Position numbers and translations under genes: made by a program. Below are positions 23,142-28,394 of a DNA stretch of 28,394 bases, one piece after another. The notes beneath the pieces are model-generated. The model did not search any database. It was not told the origin of the DNA and worked only from the letters and a program-made list of their open reading frames with translations. Within the stretch, counting starts at the first letter, position 1, and every line of letters begins with the position of its first letter. This DNA is from an uncultured Alphaproteobacteria bacterium (GTDB lineage Bacteria; Pseudomonadota; Alphaproteobacteria; RF32; CAG-239): contig CAKQUG010000011.1 of assembly GCA_934277545.1 (NCBI GenBank), positions 1 through 28,394 of the forward strand, in the 5' to 3' direction.

Positions 23142-24064
23142 AGACGGAGATAACAATACTTGAATTATTAAATTGGCTTGTATATGACATTCCTCCAACA
23201 AAGAATGCTGTTATACATAGCGAACTTAACGATTTTATCGAAAATCACGAACAAAACTATAATGCAAACAGAACCAATTTAACATTCGAAAAATTTTGCA
23301 AGTTAAAAGCAACTTATGATGATATTATTAATAAGATACTAGAAGGTTATTTACCTTTGTATGCGCATAAAATTTATGACCCGTGGGCTTTATATCTAAG
23401 GCACTATAAAGAAGAAAATCCTAAAGAACTTGTCTATTCAGGTAGACAAGAAGAATATACGTATAACTGGCTAAGCAAACCTATTAATTTTCTCTTGGAT
23501 TTTGTTTCAGTGCAAACGAAGGAAAAAATTAAAAAAGACTATTATGATGTGTGGCGAGAAAGTTATATGAAATATAAAGAACAAAATGAATGGAAAGAAC
23601 TACCTTCTTTTGAGGAAATGAAAGCCGAAGCAATTAACAATAATGGCTGTTATACTTATAACGGAATAGTGGTAAGATTACGTGATGTTCAAAACACGTA
23701 TTATAATTTATCAACATTTTGCAATAAATATTATAAGAGAACAAAGGAGGCAGAACAGAAACCGCCATTAAAATTAAAAAAGGAAAAAAGGAAGGACTAT
23801 CAAATAGAGAAAAATGGAATTCGTAAGGTAACAAATATGAAGGCCAAAATTATAAAAGTTGCTAGAGAATTTATGAAAATGGCAGAATATAAAGATTATA
23901 CCAGACAACAGTTAGCAAATGAAATTCACATACGATTAGTGTCCGAGGGATATAAAGAAATAAAAGAATCGACCATTCAGTCGTATTTACCTGCTAATAT
24001 AACAAAACATAAACGCGGAAGGAGGGAAAAAAATCCAGTTAAATACGTAAAATTAGAGGGGTGA
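23123..24064 (+). CDS. Hypothetical protein with possible C-terminal helix-turn-helix, coupled to integrase
   Basis: A 313-residue protein that I do not recognise. The ATG lies 19 bp inside the integrase gene, so the two are probably made together; the nearest GGAG is 14 bp upstream. Residues 1-205 are rich in Y, N, K and E without membrane segments. Residues 205-235 are a very basic linker. Residues 238-290 contain YTRQQLANEIHIRLVSEGY and then KESTIQSYLP, which look like helices of a winged or simple DNA-binding domain. Position and composition suggest a DNA-binding partner of the integrase or an element regulator, but that is inference. The stop lies inside the terminator stem at 24055. Confidence 0.72.
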   Translation: MGKEKLKTEITILELLNWLVYDIPPTKNAVIHSELNDFIENHEQNYNANRTNLTFEKFCKLKATYDDIINKILEGYLPLYAHKIYDPWALYLRHYKEENPKELVYSGRQEEYTYNWLSKPINFLLDFVSVQTKEKIKKDYYDVWRESYMKYKEQNEWKELPSFEEMKAEAINNNGCYTYNGIVVRLRDVQNTYYNLSTFCNKYYKRTKEAEQKPPLKLKKEKRKDYQIEKNGIRKVTNMKAKIIKVAREFMKMAEYKDYTRQQLANEIHIRLVSEGYKEIKESTIQSYLPANITKHKRGRREKNPVKYVKLEG

Positions 24065-24082
24065 GAAATCACCTCTTTTTTT
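24055..24082 (+). terminator. Terminator overlapping the end of the 23123 gene
   Basis: AGAGGGGTGA pairs with TCACCTCT (one bulged G) around a GAAA loop, followed by seven T. The stop codon TGA is part of the left arm. Confidence 0.82.
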
Positions 24083-24104
24083 ATATAAAATGAGGAGAAA
24101 GCCA

Positions 24105-24149
24105 ATGAAATACGTTATTTTAAAATTAACATCAGAAAAATATAATTAA
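24105..24149 (+). CDS. 14-codon ORF with a strong ribosome site
   Basis: The peptide MKYVILKLTSEKYN follows GAGGAG at an 8-bp spacing, better than the site of many real genes here. It is too short to assign a function. It could be a leader peptide, the start of a gene truncated by rearrangement, or chance. Confidence 0.22.
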   Translation: MKYVILKLTSEKYN

Positions 24150-24372
24150 TTACATAGCTAAATCAATTGCTTAATATTGTTTATTGTATTTTCTTAGAGA
24201 TATTATAATAAAAAATCAAAAAATTTTTCCTGATTTTACAGAAGGTTACCCCTAAATATATTTTTTTAAATATAGCGGTTACGTAAAATATATTTGATTT
24301 TCTCCTTTATATGAGAACAGTGCTTCTCAAAAATAAATTAACAATAATTCAATAAGAAAAATGGAGATTAAA
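24150..24372. promoter_or_regulatory. AT-rich intergenic region upstream of the replication genes
   Basis: No gene is seen. GGTTAC occurs twice (24244-24249, 24277-24282), flanking a TATATTT/AAATATA palindrome. An inverted repeat TGAGAA-N6-TTCTCA (24312-24317, 24324-24329) lies about 45 bp before ATG 24373 and could be an operator. The composition would also suit a replication origin or excisionase sites. No clear promoter pair stands out. Confidence 0.35.
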
Positions 24373-24600
24373 ATGGTTGAATTAAAAACATTGGCGGATA
24401 AATGGCCGTCGGCTTGGGTGGAGAGGAACCAACTTGGAAAATTTTCCGGTGGGCTTATTCACCCACGCACAATGCGTAACCTTGATTCTCAAGGTATAGG
24501 CATTGAAAATCGTATAAAGATAGGACGTAAGGTCGCCTATCCTGTAAAAGCAGTGATCGAATGGCTTGAGGGGAGGGCTGATTATGAATCTGAAAAATAA
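24373..24600 (+). CDS. Excisionase/MerR-like winged-helix DNA-binding protein
   Basis: A 75-residue protein. I place the start at ATG 24373 because GGAG (24363-24366) is 6 bp upstream; the ATG at 24361 is in frame but overlaps that site. The region FSGGLIHPRTMRNLDSQGIG (24-43) followed by RIKIGRKVAYPVKAVIEWLE (47-66) is the two-part pattern of small helix-turn-helix proteins related to AlpA and excisionases. The second half forms the wing that recognises DNA. Such genes usually sit next to primase genes in integrative elements, as here. Likely roles are excision control or activation of the replication genes. It overlaps the next gene by 17 bp. Confidence 0.75.
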   Translation: MVELKTLADKWPSAWVERNQLGKFSGGLIHPRTMRNLDSQGIGIENRIKIGRKVAYPVKAVIEWLEGRADYESEK

Positions 24601-24982
24601 AGCAGCCTTCCGCAATAGTTTGCAAAAAGCCGCTTCCTCAAATCGACAAGTTGAATGTAGCAGTAAGCAAACTAAAAGGCAAGCAAAAAAAATTGACTTT
24701 GCCGAATTAAACAAGGCTGTTCAATATAATATGCCAGGTTTAATTTATAAACTCCTACCCAATGGCGAATCACGTGGGAACGAGTGGTTTGCACTCAACC
24801 CGACACGGTGCGACCGTCATATAGGGTCGTTTTCCATCAACACGAAGTCGTGGAAGTTCTTCGACTTTGCCACTGGAGAAGGCGGGCACGGCGCTATAGC
24901 ACTATATGCCTACGTAAAAGGCTTAACCTATTATAAAGCCGCCAAAGAGCTGCAACAACTGTTGGAGGTAAAAAATGGATAA
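24584..24982 (+). CDS. Primase N-terminal-like module
   Basis: A 132-residue protein. ATG 24584 follows GAGGGGAGGG at good spacing, and earlier in-frame starts lack one. Residues 1-38 are basic. Residues 52-128 (LIYKLLPNGESRGNEWFALN... GSFSIN... FFDFATGEGGHGAIALYAYVKG) match the N-terminal module found ahead of TOPRIM domains in primase-helicase proteins of integrative elements. It resembles the CHC2 primase fold but has no zinc-binding cysteine set (only C25 and C76). It overlaps the next gene by 8 bp, so one primase appears to be made as two coupled chains. Confidence 0.7.
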   Translation: MNLKNKAAFRNSLQKAASSNRQVECSSKQTKRQAKKIDFAELNKAVQYNMPGLIYKLLPNGESRGNEWFALNPTRCDRHIGSFSINTKSWKFFDFATGEGGHGAIALYAYVKGLTYYKAAKELQQLLEVKNG

Positions 24983-26768
24983 TATTTTTTACCAAAAAAA
25001 CATACCAGCGGCTACATATGGTGACGTAAAACTCTTCAAAAAACATGGAGATACTAAATGTTGGCGGTATCTAGATGTTAATGGCGAATGCCTTTTTATT
25101 GTTGAACGTACAGATACAGAAACAGGTAAAAAGGTAAAACCTTGGTACTTCAATGGCGAAGAATGGATTTCAGGATTAGCGTTTGATCCTCGTCCCTTAC
25201 TTAACTTGGCCGCATATGAGAGTAAGAAACAGCTAGATGTTCTTATGGTAGAAGGAGAAAAAACGGCCTCAGCGGCAAATAAACTTTTTGGTAATGACTA
25301 CTGGGTAACGACCTGGTGGGGTGGGACTGGTTCAGTTTATAAAATTTCAATATTACCGTTAGAAGGTCGCAAGGTTTACTTGTGGCCTGATAATGATGAG
25401 CCTGGCAAAAGTGCCATGCAAAAAATGGCGCAACGTTTGCACAAAGAAGCAAAAGTAGCCGAAGTACATATCGTGGATGTACCGGTAGATTTCCCTGAAA
25501 AATGGGATTTGGCAGATGAAGCTCCTAAAGGTTGGTCAGTTAAAAAATTGCGCAAACTTATCGAGAAAGCACCTGAAGTTACCGAAAAGGCCGAGGTCGA
25601 GCAATCTGCCTCAGCCGGATCCCAAACTGATGAGTTCGGCGATTTGAAACCATATCCAGAACCGGTAGATGGCGTAGAGTTGATTGCCGAAATTAAGGCG
25701 GTACTTAACAAATATATGGTATTGCCTGAGTATCTTGACGAGGCTATTGCCTATTGGGTATTATTTACCTATGGCATTAATTCTTTCGAAATTTCGCCGC
25801 GATTGGCGATTATTTCACCGGAAAAGCAGTGTGGAAAAACCACATTACTGACAGTCCTGGAGGCATTGTGTTGGAATACTATGACCACATCAAACGCCTC
25901 GGCGGCAAGCCTGTTTAGGACGATAGAAAAAGTTCAGCCAACTTTTTTAATTGATGAAGCTGATACCTTCATAAGCCAAAATGAAGCATTAAGAGGCATT
26001 ATTAATGCAGGTTTTCGTCCTAATACGCCGATTTTGCGGACAGATGGCGACCGTCACGAAACTCAATCCTACAACGTATTTTCGGCATGCGCTATTGCAT
26101 GTATTGGCAAGTTGCCGGATACGATAATGGATCGTTCAATAATTGTTATTCTAAAACGTAAGATGCCCTTCGAAAAAAGAGCTCACTTACGCATCAGAAA
26201 GTTGGAAAAGGAAGGCGAAATCATAAAGTGCAAGTGTATGCGCTTTATGGATGACATTTCGGAAATTCTGAAAGATGCGGAGCCGGAATTGCCTGAAGAA
26301 TTAGGCAATCGTCAAGCTGATGTCTGGGAACCATTAATAATGATTGCCGATTGCATTAGCGATGAAGCCGGTAAAGAGCTGCGCAAGGTAGCTGTAGCCG
26401 TATGCGGCAGCACAAAAACCTTCGACAGTAATTCTCTTAAAACTTTACTACTCAAAGATATACGGCAAATCCTTACCGAATGCAGACAGGATTATATATC
26501 CTCGGTCGACCTCTGCAGCAAACTTTGTGAGCGGGAGGATGCTCCTTGGGCAGAATATAAAGGTACTGGACTTACTGTCAATAAGCTTGCTTATCTTTTG
26601 AAGGATTTTGACATTCATCCTACTCAAAAGATGACCGCAGGGAGTAACAAAAAAGTATATCTTAAGGAAAATTTCCAAGATACCTTCAATCGTTACTTAC
26701 AGCCTGAAAATCCAAACTATAAGGGCAGTCAGGTCGCAGATCTAAATGATTTGTATTCTGACTTGTAA
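24975..26768 (+). CDS. TOPRIM-domain / DUF3631 ATPase replication protein
   Basis: A 597-residue protein for element DNA replication. Residues 85-180 hold a TOPRIM domain: DVLMVEGEKTA (E93) and YLWPDNDEPG (D139/D141), the primase/topoisomerase metal site, then KWDLADE (176-182), common in primases. Residues 270-335 carry a P-loop, SPEKQCGKTTLL (281-292), and Walker B TFLIDEADTF (323-332). The rest, including FRPNTPILR and RSIIVILKRK, fits DUF3631. A helicase or ATPase role at the origin is likely. The ATG at 24975 follows GGAGG and overlaps the previous gene by 8 bp. A terminator follows. Confidence 0.85.
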   Translation: MDNIFYQKNIPAATYGDVKLFKKHGDTKCWRYLDVNGECLFIVERTDTETGKKVKPWYFNGEEWISGLAFDPRPLLNLAAYESKKQLDVLMVEGEKTASAANKLFGNDYWVTTWWGGTGSVYKISILPLEGRKVYLWPDNDEPGKSAMQKMAQRLHKEAKVAEVHIVDVPVDFPEKWDLADEAPKGWSVKKLRKLIEKAPEVTEKAEVEQSASAGSQTDEFGDLKPYPEPVDGVELIAEIKAVLNKYMVLPEYLDEAIAYWVLFTYGINSFEISPRLAIISPEKQCGKTTLLTVLEALCWNTMTTSNASAASLFRTIEKVQPTFLIDEADTFISQNEALRGIINAGFRPNTPILRTDGDRHETQSYNVFSACAIACIGKLPDTIMDRSIIVILKRKMPFEKRAHLRIRKLEKEGEIIKCKCMRFMDDISEILKDAEPELPEELGNRQADVWEPLIMIADCISDEAGKELRKVAVAVCGSTKTFDSNSLKTLLLKDIRQILTECRQDYISSVDLCSKLCEREDAPWAEYKGTGLTVNKLAYLLKDFDIHPTQKMTAGSNKKVYLKENFQDTFNRYLQPENPNYKGSQVADLNDLYSDL

Positions 26769-26786
26769 TTCTGTCGCTTAGAAGTT

Positions 26787-26820
26787 AGGTACCGGCTTAT
26801 TTGTCGGTGCCTTTCTCTTT
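26787..26820 (+). terminator. Terminator of the replication genes
   Basis: AGGTACCG pairs with CGGTGCCT (one G-T) around a 10-nt loop, followed by a T-rich tail, 18 bp after the stop. Confidence 0.85.
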
Positions 26821-27065
26821 TAAAATACCAAGAAAATATCCAAAATCAATACGTTAGACTTTTAGAGGTTTATTTACCATACAACCATACAAAGAACCAA
26901 AAATTCAACCTTAATTACCAAAAAATAAAAATAAATATTGTACATGTATGTGTGTTTTTTTATTTTTGTTTTTTTGTGAATTATGGCTCTTTGCATAGGA
27001 GGGGAAATACAGAGTCTAGGTCTCTAAGGTGTTGCAGTATCTCGTAGAATTGATTTTTTTGGCTT
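26821..27065. other. Non-coding gap between replication genes and second recombinase
   Basis: No gene is supported. CCATACAA occurs twice in direct contact (26877-26892), followed by an A-rich plus strand and then a T-rich stretch (26950-26976). From 26980 to 27060 the composition changes to mixed sequence containing AGGAGGGG and AGAG-TCTAGG-TCTCT. An att site or element junction could lie here, but no copy of the tRNA-Arg core is seen. Confidence 0.4.
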
Positions 27066-27665
27066 TCAGCTCATCTCCACAATTTTCCGTTGTGCTTCGG
27101 TGTCGTAAGCAATATAGCGTTGAGTAGTTGCAAGGGACGAATGTCCGGCAAGCATACGCACATCATTAAGTGTGCCGCCGACCAAACTTATGTGTTTTGC
27201 CGCGTTTGTAATAAAAGTGCGCCGACCGCTATGTGACGAGCAACCATTAAAACCAATATTTTTATACAAATCGTGAAAAAAATTAACAATAACCTGAGCC
27301 GTAGTTGCTTGCCCTCGTTCGGTATTTATAACTGCCTTAGCCAAACTGAAAAATTCATTTTGTTGCTGCTGCGCTAGTAATTCCACCAGCAACGTTTTCA
27401 ACTCCTTATGCAGAGGAATAATGCGTCCCGAATATTTACCCTTGCTGGCATTATTGCTTAAATTTATCACGTTGGAAACTTCTCCGTCGGAATTACAAAC
27501 CATACTCCATTTAAGTTTTGCAATTTCCTTTGCCCGTAAACCCGCCTTAAAACTTAGCATAAAAATTACCTTATTGCGAAGCGGATGCCGTGTCCCCTCT
27601 AAGTAGGTTAATGTTAAGTTTTGCTGCTTGTCTGTTAAAATTTTTGCCTGTTTGCCTATCGTCAT
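27066..27665 (-). CDS. Compact tyrosine recombinase (catalytic domain only)
   Basis: A 199-residue recombinase with all catalytic residues and no separate core-binding domain: R44 (AGLRAKEI), probable K75 (ASKGK), H145/R148 (SSHSGRRTF), H175 (LAGHSSL) and nucleophile Y184 (TTQRYIA). The opening GKQAKILTDKQ and the whole layout match a family of about 190-residue recombinases I know from alphaproteobacterial plasmids and integrative elements. Because it lacks the usual N-terminal domain, its site recognition is unclear. AGGA lies 8 bp before ATG 27665. It faces away from the replication genes, and four copies of an 8-bp motif lie directly upstream. It may resolve multimers, flip DNA or belong to a second element. 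Confidence 0.9.
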   Translation of the reverse strand: MTIGKQAKILTDKQQNLTLTYLEGTRHPLRNKVIFMLSFKAGLRAKEIAKLKWSMVCNSDGEVSNVINLSNNASKGKYSGRIIPLHKELKTLLVELLAQQQQNEFFSLAKAVINTERGQATTAQVIVNFFHDLYKNIGFNGCSSHSGRRTFITNAAKHISLVGGTLNDVRMLAGHSSLATTQRYIAYDTEAQRKIVEMS

Positions 27666-27680
27666 TATTTTGTCCTAAAT

Positions 27681-27800
27681 TCATTATAACTAACTGATTA
27701 TACATATAAATTATAATGAGTTTACAAAATAGTTCAAGAACATATTGCCTCAACATCTCGGAAAATTTAGACTCATTATAAAATATAAATTCTATAATGA
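27681..27800. repeat. Four copies of TCATTATA as two inverted-repeat pairs
   Basis: Plus-strand copies lie at 27681 and 27773; minus-strand copies end at 27719 and 27800. The first pair has 9-bp arms (TCATTATAA/TTATAATGA) and a 21-bp spacer. The second has 8-bp arms and a 12-bp spacer. They lie between the divergent recombinase and the gene at 27868. Each copy reads TATAATGA on one strand, so some may also serve as -10 elements. Confidence 0.6.
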
Positions 27801-27867
27801 ATCCGTTTTTCATGTGCATTTTTAATAATTTTATATATAGAAAAATTTTTTATTGAGGAATTTTATT

Positions 27868-28221
27868 ATGCTTGAAACTTATTATATATGCACGGATAAA
27901 AAATCTTACAAATACGCACTGCAATACTATAAAAATGAAAAGACAGGAATTTTATATTGCCTGACAGATGAAGATTTTGCCCAGATTAACGAACTTTACA
28001 ATACCTATCCGGACAGAAATTTTTACTTTTTCAGTTCGTGTGCTAAAGGATATTTAAAAGCCAATGTAAATGCTATTGAAAATTTCACCGATGATTACTG
28101 CGAGTTGTACGCCATACCTAACCCAAACAAAATTTCTACAACTAATCACAAGCCGGAAGAAATATATTTTACCAACCCCGATGACCGCTACAAAATCTTC
28201 GCCAGACTACATTTGAAATAA
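27868..28221 (+). CDS. Hypothetical protein, 117 residues
   Basis: I do not recognise this gene. The start is ATG 27868, preceded by GAGGA at about 10 bp; the frame also opens at a TTG (27853) with no ribosome site. The product begins MLETYYICTDKKSYKYALQY and is rich in tyrosine, asparagine and phenylalanine. It has four cysteines, no signal peptide and no membrane segment. It is acidic to neutral and probably a small globular cytoplasmic protein. It is divergent from the compact recombinase across the TCATTATA repeats, which could control both. A long hairpin follows. It is probably element cargo or an element regulator, without direct evidence. Confidence 0.65.
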   Translation: MLETYYICTDKKSYKYALQYYKNEKTGILYCLTDEDFAQINELYNTYPDRNFYFFSSCAKGYLKANVNAIENFTDDYCELYAIPNPNKISTTNHKPEEIYFTNPDDRYKIFARLHLK

Positions 28222-28246
28222 AAAGTAATTTAGAATGAAAGTAATG

Positions 28247-28281
28247 TTTTGAACTATTGGAAATTTCCCAATAGTTCAAAA
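28247..28281. terminator. Long perfect inverted repeat, probable bidirectional terminator
   Basis: Perfect 14-bp arms TTTTGAACTATTGG / CCAATAGTTCAAAA around a 7-nt loop, between converging reading frames. The flanking T-run is short, so termination strength is uncertain. Confidence 0.7.
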
Positions 28282-28292
28282 TTATTCAGAAT

Positions 28293-28394
28293 TTATTCTT
28301 TTTCCTTTTTCAAGCTATCCATAACCGACTTAAAGGAAGTTAGGGCGGTTTGTAAGTTACCTACAATTTCAGAAGCTAAAATTTGCGGTTCAGG
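28293..28394 (-). CDS. C-terminal end of an unidentified gene
   Basis: A minus-strand frame enters from the right edge and ends at TAA (28295-28293), giving 33 residues that end SVMDSLKKEKE. The stretch is helical and charged (ASEIVGNLQTALTSFKSVMD). It converges with the 27868 gene on a hairpin, which supports a real gene end. Too little is present to name it. Confidence 0.5.
   Translation of the reverse strand, partial: PEPQILASEIVGNLQTALTSFKSVMDSLKKEKE

Larger units (their letters stand above)
21790..28394 (+). mobile_element. Integrated element in tRNA-Arg; one end visible
   Basis: The left boundary lies in the anticodon-loop sequence of the tRNA-Arg fragment (about 21790-21798). Inside are an integrase pointing away from the att site, an unknown gene, an excisionase-like wHTH gene, a primase module, a TOPRIM/DUF3631 protein, a second recombinase and two unknown genes. 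DNA is AT-rich with long non-coding gaps. No second copy of the tRNA segment and no rebuilt tRNA-Arg is seen to the right, so the element runs past the window or ends unrecognised after 26768. The order int, alpA-like, primase recalls phage satellites; no capsid, terminase or conjugation gene is visible. Confidence 0.75.

Noticed and set aside
27681..27719. Classical core site of a tyrosine recombinase
   Set aside because: The 21-bp spacer in the first pair is much longer than the 6-8 bp central region of known core sites, so I report the repeats without that claim.
27571..27819. Minus-strand 82-codon frame overlapping the compact recombinase start
   Set aside because: It overlaps the recombinase and its repeat region, has no ribosome site and a composition typical of AT-rich chance frames.
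21790..28394. Insertion sequence or transposase gene
   Set aside because: No DDE transposase or terminal inverted repeats were found; both recombinases are tyrosine-type.

Overview
The window looks like a chromosomal segment of an AT-rich Gram-negative bacterium, most likely a host-associated alphaproteobacterium. Support comes from a type Va autotransporter, an rpsF-rpsR-rplI operon, a small lysine/arginine-rich gene coupled to murA, and a compact tyrosine recombinase of a type I associate with Alphaproteobacteria. The lineage is an inference. The standard bacterial code fits every gene.

Positions 1-8415 hold one tightly packed plus-strand surface-polysaccharide operon. A probable rmlA tail is followed by rfbB, an FdtA/QdtA-type 3,4-ketoisomerase, an ATP-grasp/HAD fusion, a CgeB-like glycosyltransferase, a DUF1796/pyruvyltransferase-like fusion, a DegT-type sugar aminotransferase and a GT2 glycosyltransferase. 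Most starts overlap the preceding stop. Together rfbB, the ketoisomerase and the aminotransferase would make a dTDP-3-amino-3,6-dideoxyhexose. The other genes would assemble or decorate a glycan carrying it.

Positions 8526-9857 (minus) carry a class I glutamine amidotransferase/PuuD-like hydrolase and the decayed remains of a second copy that has lost its catalytic centre. Positions 10038-15390 form an envelope region. It holds two small exported proteins built on 11-residue repeats, a small protein of unknown function, and a 1320-residue autotransporter with about 21 beta-helix repeats.

Positions 15466-20398 are housekeeping: rpsF-rpsR-rplI with a structured leader, htpG behind a good RpoH-type promoter, a small gene coupled to murA, and tRNA-Gly(GCC) with encoded CCA. 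Hairpin terminators separate the convergent units.

Positions 20399-21754 hold a GC- and purine-rich island, a repeat-bearing intergenic region with a possible 54-residue membrane peptide, an unrecognised 250-residue gene, and a long perfect hairpin. That hairpin abuts the 3' half of a tRNA-Arg(ACG) gene. The tRNA half is a one-sided att site. From there to the window end lies an integrative element: integrase, unknown gene, excisionase-like wHTH protein, a primase split over two genes (N-terminal module; TOPRIM plus DUF3631 ATPase), a second compact tyrosine recombinase next to four copies of an 8-bp motif, and two unrecognised genes. The far end with the rebuilt tRNA-Arg is not in the window. 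The gene order recalls phage satellites or small integrative elements, but no capsid, packaging or conjugation gene is visible.
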